From an uncultured Gammaproteobacteria bacterium (GTDB lineage: Bacteria; Pseudomonadota; Gammaproteobacteria; Pseudomonadales; Pseudohongiellaceae), in NCBI GenBank assembly GCA_937898685.1, contig CALEJT010000078.1:4918-68917 (forward strand): a DNA stretch of 64,000 bases. The letters run 5' to 3'. The notes under the pieces were generated by a model that ran no database searches, was not told the DNA's origin, and saw only the letters and a list, made by a program, of their open reading frames with translations. Positions within the stretch are counted from its first letter, which is position 1, and each line of letters begins with the position of its first letter. This document shows positions 27,325 to 35,096 of the stretch, piece after piece. Made by a program: the position numbers and the translations under genes.

Positions 27325-28749
27325 ATGCGCCCTGCTTTTCGTAAAACCAAAATTATTTGCACGATCGGCCCCGCCACCAGCTCCTACGAAATGCTGGCTC
27401 AGTTGCACGAAGCTGGCATGGACATCATCCGCCTCAACATGTCGCACGCCACCCACAAATGGGCGCAGCGCATGATCGAGCACGTGGTGGAGCTCAACAA
27501 ACACACCGCCTTCCCCGTGGGCATCCTGCTGGACACCCAGGGACCCGAGATCCGCACCGGCGTACGCGAAAGCGATCTCGATCTGAAAGTGGGCGACATC
27601 ATCTCCATCACGGTGCGCGACGACGTCGACGTCGAGGAATCCTCGATCCGCATCAACTATGAAGAACTCATCGACACCGTGAACGTGGGCGACAAGATCA
27701 CGGTGGACAACGGCCTGATCAACCTCGAGGTCCTCGAAAAAGACAACAACCGCATGCGCTGCAAGGTGCTCGACGGTGGCAAGCTCGGCAGCAAGAAACA
27801 CGTGAATCTGCCCGGCATCCGCGTGAACCTGCCCGCCATCACGCAGAAGGACCGCGAAGACATCCTGTTCGGCCTCGACCAGGAACTCGACTACATCGCC
27901 CTCTCCTTCGTGCGCGAAGCCGCCGACGTATTGGAGCTGCGCAAGCTGATCGAGGAATACAAACCCGAGAAGGCCAACACCATCAAGATCATCGCCAAGA
28001 TCGAAGACCAGCAGGGTCTGCGCAACGTGGAAGAGATCGTGCAGGTGGCCGATGGCATCATGGTCGCGCGCGGCGACCTCGGTGTGGAAATCGATCTCGC
28101 CGAACTGCCCAATGCTCAGCGCCGCATCGTGCGTCTGTGTGCCGAATACGGTAAGCGCGTGATCGTGGCGACGCACTTGCTCGAGTCGATGATCGAAAAC
28201 CCCATCCCGACCCGCGCCGAAGTGACGGACGTGGCCAACGCCGTGTACGAAGAAGCCGATGCCATCATGCTCTCCGGTGAAACCACCGTGGGCAAACATC
28301 CGCTGCGCTGTGTGCGCTACATGGATTCGATCGCACGCGCGACCGAACCGAACCCGGGTCTGGACTTCACCAGGAATCTGCGCAAGAACAGCGACAAGGA
28401 ACATCTCGCCGCCACCGCGGTGGAACTCGCCGAATCGCTCGAAGCCAAGGGCATCGTCGTGGTGACGCGGCACGGCATCATGGCGAACTACGTCACCAAC
28501 TGCCATCCGCAGCGCTCGCCGATCTTCGCCTTCACCAACATCGGGGTGACGCGTCGCATCATGACGCTCAACCGCTACCTCTATCCCTTCAAGATCGAGT
28601 TCAGCAACGATCCGGAAGAAACGCTGTCGCGCGCCTTCGCCGAATTGAAGAGCAAGGCCGGCTTCGAGACGGGCGACAAGGTGGTGGTGATTTCCGATTT
28701 GCTGCTCGATCAGGACAGCGTCGGCATCCAGATCCGTGCGCTGCCGTAA
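27325..28749 (+). CDS. pyk: Pyruvate kinase
   Basis: A 474-residue glycolytic enzyme making pyruvate and ATP from PEP. It shows TKIICTIGPATSS, LNMSHATH, the catalytic-lysine segment IIAKIEDQQGL, the metal-binding ARGDLGVEIDL and LSGETTVGKHPL. The C-terminal allosteric domain is present. The usual MLESM reads LLESM here. The start MRPAFRKTK is ATG 27325. It is closer to PykA-type enzymes than to E. coli PykF in length, but I cannot assign the subtype firmly. Confidence 0.95.
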   Translation: MRPAFRKTKIICTIGPATSSYEMLAQLHEAGMDIIRLNMSHATHKWAQRMIEHVVELNKHTAFPVGILLDTQGPEIRTGVRESDLDLKVGDIISITVRDDVDVEESSIRINYEELIDTVNVGDKITVDNGLINLEVLEKDNNRMRCKVLDGGKLGSKKHVNLPGIRVNLPAITQKDREDILFGLDQELDYIALSFVREAADVLELRKLIEEYKPEKANTIKIIAKIEDQQGLRNVEEIVQVADGIMVARGDLGVEIDLAELPNAQRRIVRLCAEYGKRVIVATHLLESMIENPIPTRAEVTDVANAVYEEADAIMLSGETTVGKHPLRCVRYMDSIARATEPNPGLDFTRNLRKNSDKEHLAATAVELAESLEAKGIVVVTRHGIMANYVTNCHPQRSPIFAFTNIGVTRRIMTLNRYLYPFKIEFSNDPEETLSRAFAELKSKAGFETGDKVVVISDLLLDQDSVGIQIRALP

Positions 28750-28794
28750 GACGACCTCGAGCAGTAGTCGTCACCCAAGAAAGGAGCGTTTGCC

Positions 28795-29100
28795 ATGAAA
28801 GGTTTGATCTACGCGATCGTCGTCGTTGCCGTGTTGGCGTTGCTCGTCGTGACCAATCCCACGAGCGAGGATTACGAGTCCTATCTGAAGGCGGAGTTCA
28901 TCAAGGAGTCGAATGCCGAAAGCGAAGTGTCGCAGGCTCTCGCCGCGACCTTCGGCGCCGTTGCCAGCAACCTGCTCAGCAGCGTCACCGTGCGCAACGA
29001 CTACATCCTCTTCAGCACCTACTCCGCCGGCTCCGGTGATACCGAGCGTTTGACGCTGGGTTTGCTGGGGAATTTCTTTGTCTTGAAGGATGGGGAGTAG
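28795..29100 (+). CDS. Small membrane-anchored protein, DUF4359-like
   Basis: A 101-residue protein. An N-terminal membrane helix or uncleaved signal (MKGLIYAIVVVAVLALLVVT) is followed by NPTSEDYESYLKAEF, a pattern I associate with DUF4359-type proteins. A hydrophobic beta-rich tail with NDYILFSTYSAGSG follows. AAAGGAG lies seven bases before the ATG. It starts 45 bases after pyk and may be co-transcribed with it. The function is unknown and the family match is by recall of its N-terminal pattern. Confidence 0.65.
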   Translation: MKGLIYAIVVVAVLALLVVTNPTSEDYESYLKAEFIKESNAESEVSQALAATFGAVASNLLSSVTVRNDYILFSTYSAGSGDTERLTLGLLGNFFVLKDGE

Positions 29101-29102
29101 TC

Positions 29103-29121
29103 GCAGCTCCATCGGAGCTGC
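29103..29121 (+). terminator. Short hairpin after the DUF4359-like gene
   Basis: GCAGCTCC and GGAGCTGC pair perfectly around ATC, two bases after the stop codon. No U-tract follows, so a terminator role is tentative. Confidence 0.4.
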
Positions 29122-29177
29122 TGCCGAAGTCACCCCCTGACGGCTGCCGGAACACCGTGAATACATTCCCGCGGGCT

Positions 29178-29205
29178 CGCTCGCAGACTTCCATGTCTGC
29201 GAGCG
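29178..29205. repeat. Eleven-base perfect inverted repeat
   Basis: CGCTCGCAGAC at 29178-29188 and its complement at 29195-29205 flank a TTCCAT loop. The stem has no U-tract on either side and is unlike the other palindromic family in the window. It lies between convergent genes. It may be another REP-like element. Confidence 0.55.
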
Positions 29206-29238
29206 CCCCGCCATCCATCAGGCAGCGGCGACTTGCTC

Positions 29239-29352
29239 GATCGTAGGTTGCGCCGAGTTGGAGACGAAGCCCACAGGCGATCTCCAAGGTTTCATGCAGA
29301 TTCGAGCTTCCCAATGTTGGGGTTCACCGCATGTGCGCTTCACCCCACCTCC
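29239..29352. repeat. Diverged copy of the intergenic palindromic repeat
   Basis: Starts with TCGTAGGTTG, the outer arm of the family, and ends with TTGGGGTTCACC, then GCTTCACCCCACCT (29317-29350), which can fold. It lies between the convergent DUF4359-like gene and queA. With the hairpins above it fills the 280-base gene-free space 29101-29380; I see nothing else there. Confidence 0.5.
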
Positions 29353-29380
29353 ATGCCCCCGCGCCGACGGAGAAAGGAAC

Positions 29381-30409
29381 CTACGCGATAAACATGGCAT
29401 CGCCGTAGCTGAAGAAGCGATAACGCTCCTGTACGGCTTGTCGATAGGCAGAGAGAATGTGCTCGCGTGAGCTGAAGGCACTGACGAGCATCAACAGCGT
29501 CGACTGCGGCAGGTGGAAGTTGGTGAGGAGCGCATCGACGGTGCGGAAGCGATAGCCGGGATAGATGAAGATGCGCGTATCACCGCGGAAAGGTACGAGC
29601 TCGCCATCCTGACTGGCGGTTTCGAGACAACGCACGGTCGTCGTGCCGATCGCCACCACGCGACCACCGCGCGCGCGACAAGCCCGCACCGCTTCACACA
29701 CTTCCTCCGACACTTCGAGATACTCCGCATGCATGCGGTGCTGCGTGATGTTCTCCGTGCGCACCGGTTGGAAGGTGCCGGCACCGACGTGCAAGGTCAC
29801 CTGCGCCATCGCGATGCCCTTCTCGCGCAGCGCCGCCAACATCTCTTCACTGAAATGCAGTCCCGCGGTAGGGGCGGCAACGGCACCCTGCACGCGGGCA
29901 TAGACCGTCTGATAGCGCTCGCGGTCGCTCTCTTCATCGGCTCGACGGATGTAGGGAGGCAGCGGCATGTGGCCGGCTCTGTCGAGGAAGTTCATCAGAT
30001 CGAGAGCGGGATCGAAGCGCACACGATAGAAACCATCCTCGCGTCCGATCACCAGCGCCACCGCTGCCACTCCCTCGTGTTCGAACACGAGTTCAGCATC
30101 TGCGGGCAGCGGATGGTTGGAACGTATCTGTGCCACCACTTCGTTGTCGGGCAGCACACGTTCGACCAGAAGCTCGATCTTGCCGCCGCTGCGCTTGCGG
30201 CCATAGAGACGCGCCGGAATCACGCGCGTGTTGTTGAAGACCAGCAGATCTTCAGGCCTCAACAAGGAAGGAAAATCGGCAAAGCGCAGATGACGCACGG
30301 CGCCATCATGACGACCCAACTGCAGCAAGCGGCTGTCGCCACGTTGCGCTGGTGGATAGTGCGCGATCAGTTCTTCCGGGAGCTCGAAATCGAAGTCGCT
30401 GAGTTGCAT
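29381..30409 (-). CDS. queA: S-adenosylmethionine:tRNA ribosyltransferase-isomerase QueA
   Basis: A 342-residue enzyme that transfers ribose from SAM to preQ1-modified tRNA, giving epoxyqueuosine. It starts MQLSDFDFELPEELIAHYP. It shows the conserved LLVFNNTRVIPARL, APTAGLHFSEEML, HVGAGTFQPVRTENITQHRMH and NFHLPQSTLLMLVSAF segments. It works directly after Tgt in the queuosine pathway. The divergent tRNA-Leu lies 103 bases upstream. Confidence 0.98.
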   Translation of the reverse strand: MQLSDFDFELPEELIAHYPPAQRGDSRLLQLGRHDGAVRHLRFADFPSLLRPEDLLVFNNTRVIPARLYGRKRSGGKIELLVERVLPDNEVVAQIRSNHPLPADAELVFEHEGVAAVALVIGREDGFYRVRFDPALDLMNFLDRAGHMPLPPYIRRADEESDRERYQTVYARVQGAVAAPTAGLHFSEEMLAALREKGIAMAQVTLHVGAGTFQPVRTENITQHRMHAEYLEVSEEVCEAVRACRARGGRVVAIGTTTVRCLETASQDGELVPFRGDTRIFIYPGYRFRTVDALLTNFHLPQSTLLMLVSAFSSREHILSAYRQAVQERYRFFSYGDAMFIA

Positions 30410-30461
30410 GGGGGCGCCCCGAAAAAAAAGCGCAAGGGTACTTAAAAACTGTGGGAAGGCA

Positions 30462-30490
30462 TAGGCAGTGCCAAAAGCCTTCGTTATAAT
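30462..30490 (+). promoter_or_regulatory. Promoter of tRNA-Leu
   Basis: A consensus TATAAT (30485-30490) is preceded at 17 bases by TAGGCA (four of six to TTGACA). It is followed by the GC-rich stretch CGCGGCC, typical of a stringently controlled stable-RNA discriminator. The tRNA starts 22 bases after the -10. Confidence 0.7.
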
Positions 30491-30512
30491 CGCGGCCGTT
30501 TTTCCCGCCCCT

Positions 30513-30598
30513 GCCGGAGTGGTGAAATGGTAGACACGACGGACTCAAAATCCGTTGCTAGCGATAGCGTGCCGGTTCAAGTCCGGCCTCCGGTACCA
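30513..30598 (+). tRNA. leuX: tRNA-Leu (anticodon CAA)
   Basis: An 86-base class II tRNA with encoded CCA (30596-30598). The acceptor GCCGGAG pairs with CTCCGGT. The anticodon stem ACGGA/TCCGT encloses the loop CTCAAAA, giving anticodon CAA at 30546-30548 (reads UUG). A short variable arm and the T-loop GGTTCAAGTCC are present. No integrase or att-like duplication lies beside it. Confidence 0.95.
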
Positions 30599-30673
30599 AC
30601 TCCCTGTTCCTGACTCGATTTCCCTATCCGTAGCGAGTGTTGCGCGCTGCGTATGTTTGCGCGCGGCTGGATG

Positions 30674-30703
30674 GCTGCGGGGAAGTCGATGCTTCCCCGC
30701 AGC
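30674..30703 (-). terminator. Perfect 12-bp hairpin after the DUF1554-like gene
   Basis: GCTGCGGGGAAG and its complement flank a TCGATG loop, 14 bases past the stop of the minus-strand gene. There is no U-tract, so it is a hairpin that may protect or terminate the message. Confidence 0.5.
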
Positions 30704-30716
30704 GTTGCAGTCTTGC

Positions 30717-31385
30717 TTAGTCAGCTGCGAAGCAGTAGAGCAAGCCAGCGCCACCGACGCTGATCAGCGCTTCCTGCGTGCAGCCCGGCGTGCCGTGCGA
30801 GGAGTTCCAGGGCGAACCCGGAACGGCGAAGGAGTAACGGTCGGCGTGACCCACCCAAGCGCTGCCTTCGGTGCTGCTCGTCCAGTTGTTGCAGGTGCGG
30901 TCTTCACCCGGCGGGAAGGCGGTGCCATCGAGACGGGTGCCGGTCAGCACGTCGTGTTCGGTGGTGTCGTAGGTGCCGTCGATGCGCGACTCGAAATGGT
31001 TGCCGTGCTCGTCGAGGATGTGCTCGTAATTGAAGTTGGAGTTGTCGTAGAGCAGGCTCTCGATGTTGGTGGCCATGATCACGCCTTTGGCGTTGGCCCA
31101 CGGACCTTGGCCGATGCGATCGATGGCGTTCACGGCGTTCGGGCCCTGCGTGCTGAGATAGGCGCGCCAGGTGCGATGACCGGCGCCAGCTTCGGTGGCG
31201 AGCGCCTGGCAGTGTGCATCGGCACCTTCGAGACCACCGAGATCACCACCCTTGCCGATGCCGCGGCTGGTGATGAAGAAACCCATTTCCATCGGCTCCT
31301 GCTCTGCAGCTGCCTGCACCCCTTCTGCCAGCGTCATGAGGCCGAGACCGGCCACGATCGCTGCAATCAGTTTGTTACTTTTCAT
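30717..31385 (-). CDS. Secreted lectin-fold protein, DUF1554-like
   Basis: A 222-residue exported protein. A signal peptide covers about residues 1-25 (KLIAAIVAGLGLMTLAEGVQA). The mature part starts with FFITSRGIGKGGDLGGLEGA, then DAHCQALATEAGAG and TWRAYLST. This GDLGGLxGADAxCQ pattern is that of DUF1554/endostatin-like, C-type-lectin-fold domains. Two further cysteines (TCNNW and GCTQEA) may form disulfides. The start ATG 31385 follows GGGGGAAGT. The ligand is unknown. It stands alone between hairpins. Confidence 0.75.
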   Translation of the reverse strand: MKSNKLIAAIVAGLGLMTLAEGVQAAAEQEPMEMGFFITSRGIGKGGDLGGLEGADAHCQALATEAGAGHRTWRAYLSTQGPNAVNAIDRIGQGPWANAKGVIMATNIESLLYDNSNFNYEHILDEHGNHFESRIDGTYDTTEHDVLTGTRLDGTAFPPGEDRTCNNWTSSTEGSAWVGHADRYSFAVPGSPWNSSHGTPGCTQEALISVGGAGLLYCFAAD

Positions 31386-31525
31386 ACTTCCCCCTTCTGC
31401 GTGGTTGAAAAACGACGCGATGGTTACGCAACTATGACAGATGTGCAATGCCTGGAAGCGACTTGCTCCGAAAAACGCAACACTCATTCATCCACACGAT
31501 GCAGGCACATAAATCAGTCGAATAA

Positions 31526-31557
31526 AAAAGGCAGCTCCAATGAAGGAGCTGCCTTTT
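31526..31557 (-). terminator. Intrinsic terminator of the DUF6152-like gene
   Basis: AAGGCAGCTCC pairs with GGAGCTGCCTT around a six-base loop. On the minus strand it is followed by TTTTTTATT. It lies 22 bases past the stop of the upstream minus-strand gene, a classic rho-independent terminator. Confidence 0.85.
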
Positions 31558-31578
31558 GCGTTTCATCGCCGATCGAAC

Positions 31579-32727
31579 TTACTGCTGCTGACGAAACTCC
31601 GGCGTCATCTCCTCGCAGGTGGCCGGTGCGAAGGGCACATCGGAGAGATACATCACATCGAAGCTTTCGTACGGCGCGGCGAGATACACGGGATCGGTGA
31701 CCGAGTATTCACGCTTGAGGGCCATCGTCTCGGTGTCGAGCGTGAAGCGTTCGACGATGTGCATCTGCTCGCTGCTGCGCGTGGGCGGACTCAACACACC
31801 GGGTGTGAAACCGATGGTGTCGACCACCAGCGTGTCACCTTCCCAGTTGCCGATGGAGTGACCGGCGTAGCTCGGCTCGATGTTGGCCGGATGTTCGGTC
31901 ATGCCGATGTGGATGCGACGTTCGAAGTTGTAGAGGCCGTAGATGATGTCGATGACCTTCTCGCCCTCGGCCGTGGTGTAGTGCTTGAACTGGTTGATCG
32001 GCCAGTCGGCGGTCCAGTCGCGAATGAAGCTGGTGGGTTTGCAGGCGTACCAGGGATTGTCTTCCGGTGAGCTGCGATCGAAGGCATCGGCGGCGGCCTG
32101 ACCGGCTTCGGTGTAGACCACGCGCGGACGCGGCGGCTGGGTTTTCTGCACGTCTTCGAGCGTGATGCGGCCCGCGGCGTAGTCGGGGCTCATGCTCTTC
32201 GGAATCATCGAACCGTTGCCACCACTGGGCGGCACCGTGAGCACCAATTGTTCCACTGCCCAGTCACCGTTGAGATTGAGTTGACCATCCTCCAGACGCA
32301 GCGGCCGATCGCTGGTGTCCACCGGCTGACCGGAAGACAACTGATCGTTGCGGTTCATGGTGATGGTGTTGTCGATCGTGAAGTTCTCGATGTAGCAGGC
32401 ACCGGGATCATCGCGATGCGGGTTGCCTTCGATCTTCACGTGCGAGCCCACCTTGAACATCTCGGTGGACCAGCCGGAACGGCGAATCAGCGTAGCGGCG
32501 CGCATTTCGCAGCGCATGTGTTGGATCGAGCCGTCTTCCTTCACCACATCGAGTTCCATGTAGGAATGCGGGTTCACCAGATTCATCTTGGTGAGCGTGC
32601 CTTCCCATTCGCGCTTGATGTCGAGTTGGAAGAGACCGAAGCCGTGGTGAGCGAAGGCCGGCAATGCCAGGCCTGAGAGAACTGCAGCGGCAAGAGCCGG
32701 CCGCAGGAATGGATGAGACCTGCGCAT
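31579..32727 (-). CDS. Periplasmic protein, DUF6152-like N-terminus
   Basis: A 382-residue predicted periplasmic protein. A signal peptide ends at about residue 26 (LALPAFA), directly followed by HHGFGLFQLDIKREWEGTL and VNPHSYMELDV, the pattern of DUF6152 proteins. The second half carries IGNWEGDTLVVDTIGF, seen in many related uncharacterised exported proteins. An alternative ATG 21 codons upstream gives no proper signal peptide. It is divergent from the TonB-dependent receptor and may share control with it. The biochemical function is unknown. Confidence 0.7.
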   Translation of the reverse strand: MRRSHPFLRPALAAAVLSGLALPAFAHHGFGLFQLDIKREWEGTLTKMNLVNPHSYMELDVVKEDGSIQHMRCEMRAATLIRRSGWSTEMFKVGSHVKIEGNPHRDDPGACYIENFTIDNTITMNRNDQLSSGQPVDTSDRPLRLEDGQLNLNGDWAVEQLVLTVPPSGGNGSMIPKSMSPDYAAGRITLEDVQKTQPPRPRVVYTEAGQAAADAFDRSSPEDNPWYACKPTSFIRDWTADWPINQFKHYTTAEGEKVIDIIYGLYNFERRIHIGMTEHPANIEPSYAGHSIGNWEGDTLVVDTIGFTPGVLSPPTRSSEQMHIVERFTLDTETMALKREYSVTDPVYLAAPYESFDVMYLSDVPFAPATCEEMTPEFRQQQ

Positions 32728-32883
32728 TGCGTAACCCCTCTGTGTTGTTATGAGCGTGCGCGCCAGTATAGAGGGGCGACGGAGCAACACCAGCAGGGCG
32801 GGTAAAAAGTTCGCTTTTTTTCCTCTTTCTTGACGCCACTTGCCGGTGCGGAATTTTCATAGTGATTTCAATTCCGTCACACA

Positions 32884-32952
32884 CGTTAATCAATGCCGTT
32901 AACCGTTCTGAACCGTTAATCCCGTAGCTCTACCATGCTGAGTCGCTATCAT
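32884..32952 (+). promoter_or_regulatory. Repeated operator-like words and -10 box before the TonB receptor
   Basis: CGTTAA occurs at 32884, 32897 and 32914, and CGTTCT at 32904. The last two lie in the near-perfect direct repeat AACCGTT spaced ten bases apart. A TATCAT -10 candidate follows at 32947-32952 with no good -35 17 bases before it, as expected for an activator-dependent promoter. No regulator is identified. The wider divergent spacer (32728-32987) holds nothing else I can name. Confidence 0.4.
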
Positions 32953-32987
32953 GCGCGGCTTTGAATGAAAGCATTACAGGGTCGTAC

Positions 32988-35006
32988 ATGATGAAGTCAG
33001 CTCGGATCAGCAAACTCACCTGCGCCATCGCAGCCCTGCTCGGCAGCGGTGCGCTGCAGGCACAACAGAATCAAGCGATCGAGGAAGTGGTGATCTTCGG
33101 CCGCAACCTCGACCTCGTCGGTACTGCGGAGGCCGCCAGCGAAGGTACCGTGACGGGCGCCGACCTCCTGATACGTCCTCTCTTCAAGACCGCCGACCTG
33201 CTCGAATCGATGCCCGGTCTGGTTGCCGTGCAACATTCGGGCAGTGGCAAGGCCAACCAATATTTCCTGCGCGGCTTCAACCTCGACCACGGCACCGACT
33301 ACAGCGTGATCGTCGATGGCATGCCCTGGAACCTGCGTTCGCATGGTCATGGTCAGGGCTATCTCGATGTGAACGGTCTGATTCCGGAGATCGTCGAGCG
33401 CATCGACTACCGCAAGGGGCCCTATCGCGCCGACCTCGGTGATTTCTCGATGGTGGGCGCTTCGTTCATCCGCACCATCGATCGGCTCGAACAGGACTTC
33501 CTCTCACTCGAGAGTGGCCAATATGGTTGGCGCCGGCTCGCCGGTGGCGCCACACAGGATCTTGCCGACGGCAGCCTCACCTTCGTCGGCGAATACAAGC
33601 AGTACGACGGCCCCTGGGAAAAGGACGAAGACCTCGAACATCTGTCGCTGTGGAGCAAATACCTGCGCAACACCTCCTTCGGCCAATTGACAATGACGCT
33701 TTCCGGTTACGAAGCGCAATGGGATCCGACCGAGCAGGTGCCGGAGCGCGCCTTCGGCAGCGCGGTGTGTCCCGATGAATTCTGTTCGCTGGATCCGACG
33801 GCACATGGGCAGACCTCGCGCTGGATCGTGACGGGCCAACTGAGCGGCAGCGATTGGAACGCCAATCTCTATGGCCAGTACTACGACTGGACCATGTCTT
33901 CGAATCCCACCTACGACTACCAAATCAATCAGTTCGACCGGCGCTGGACCATCGGCGGTGGCGCCGACAAGACGCTGCTTGAGACCGATGCACTACGTAT
34001 CGTGACGGGCGGCGAGTTTCGCTACGACGACGGTAGCCGCATCGGCGTGGAACACACCGACCAAGGAATCTTCGTAGAGCCGATCAGCGAGAACGAGATT
34101 CAGGAAGGATCGATCGCGGCCTACATCGAAGGCATGTGGCAGGCTACCGACACCTTGCGCGTGCTGGGTGGCGTGCGCACCGATCATTACGAATTCGACG
34201 TGCGCGCCTTCAACGACGACAGTGCCTTCGGTTCGAAATCGGTCAACCGTACCTCACCCAAGGTGGGCCTGGCATGGAATGCCATCGACAAGGTCGAGTT
34301 CTATGCCAACTGGGGCCGCGGCTTTCACTCCAACGATGCGCGTGGCGTGGTCAACGCAGTGGATCCGGTGCCCGGTCTATCGCCGAGTACCGGACGTGAG
34401 CTGGGCGCCCGCTTTGCCATCGGCGATTTCAAGTTCACTACCGCCTATTGGTGGTTGGATCAGGACAGCGAGCTGATCTTCGTCGGCGACTCCAACTCGG
34501 TTGAACCCAAGGGCGCCTCCGAGCGTGAAGGCCTGGAAGTGACGATGTTCTGGCAGCCCCTGCCCTGGCTCGGTGTGGATGCCGTCTACACCGACAGCAA
34601 GGCGCGTTACACCAACAATCCCGAAGGCGACCATGTGGAACAGGCGGTGGAAACGGGCGGACAGATCGGCATTTCCGCCACCAAGGATGATTGGGATTTG
34701 AGCCTGCGTGCGCGTTATCTCGGCCCCTACGCACTCACTGCGGACAACTCGCAGCGTTCCAAGTCGCTCACCACCTTGAATCTGCGCGGCGCGCGCCACT
34801 GGTCGAACCTGACCCTTTACGCAGAGGTGCTCAACCTGCTCGATTCCGACCGCAAGGAAATCGTCTACTACTACCCAGCCTACGTGCCCGGCCTCGACGA
34901 TCCCGGTCTCAGCTCGGAAGACATCGACTGTGCGGAGCTCGACTGCACCATCAGCCGCGCCACCACGCCGCGCAGCTTCCGCATCGGGGTGAGCTACAAG
35001 TTCTGA
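32988..35006 (+). CDS. TonB-dependent outer-membrane receptor
   Basis: A 672-residue receptor importing an unknown ligand through the outer membrane. A signal peptide ends at ALQAQ (about residue 27). AIEEVVIFGRN is a TonB-box-like segment. The plug domain follows (ADLLESMPGLVAVQHSG, YFLRGFNLDHGTDYSVIVDG), then a 22-strand barrel ending RSFRIGVSYKF with the terminal Phe. The start was set at ATG 32988 (MMKSAR), nine codons after the longest start, because it begins the signal peptide. The substrate cannot be told. The divergent DUF6152-like gene and the downstream M3 peptidase suggest a peptide or aromatic substrate, but this is speculation. Confidence 0.9.
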   Translation: MMKSARISKLTCAIAALLGSGALQAQQNQAIEEVVIFGRNLDLVGTAEAASEGTVTGADLLIRPLFKTADLLESMPGLVAVQHSGSGKANQYFLRGFNLDHGTDYSVIVDGMPWNLRSHGHGQGYLDVNGLIPEIVERIDYRKGPYRADLGDFSMVGASFIRTIDRLEQDFLSLESGQYGWRRLAGGATQDLADGSLTFVGEYKQYDGPWEKDEDLEHLSLWSKYLRNTSFGQLTMTLSGYEAQWDPTEQVPERAFGSAVCPDEFCSLDPTAHGQTSRWIVTGQLSGSDWNANLYGQYYDWTMSSNPTYDYQINQFDRRWTIGGGADKTLLETDALRIVTGGEFRYDDGSRIGVEHTDQGIFVEPISENEIQEGSIAAYIEGMWQATDTLRVLGGVRTDHYEFDVRAFNDDSAFGSKSVNRTSPKVGLAWNAIDKVEFYANWGRGFHSNDARGVVNAVDPVPGLSPSTGRELGARFAIGDFKFTTAYWWLDQDSELIFVGDSNSVEPKGASEREGLEVTMFWQPLPWLGVDAVYTDSKARYTNNPEGDHVEQAVETGGQIGISATKDDWDLSLRARYLGPYALTADNSQRSKSLTTLNLRGARHWSNLTLYAEVLNLLDSDRKEIVYYYPAYVPGLDDPGLSSEDIDCAELDCTISRATTPRSFRIGVSYKF

Positions 35007-35096
35007 TCCCCCCGACACCGTGCCGGCCTCGGCTGACACCGGGGCCGGCCCTGTGGTTAGAATCGCGGCTCCCTTTCCCGGTTTCTGGAGCCAAGC

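Noticed and set aside
30513..30716. tRNA-Leu as an integration site of a mobile element
   Set aside because: No integrase and no duplicated 3' tRNA end downstream.
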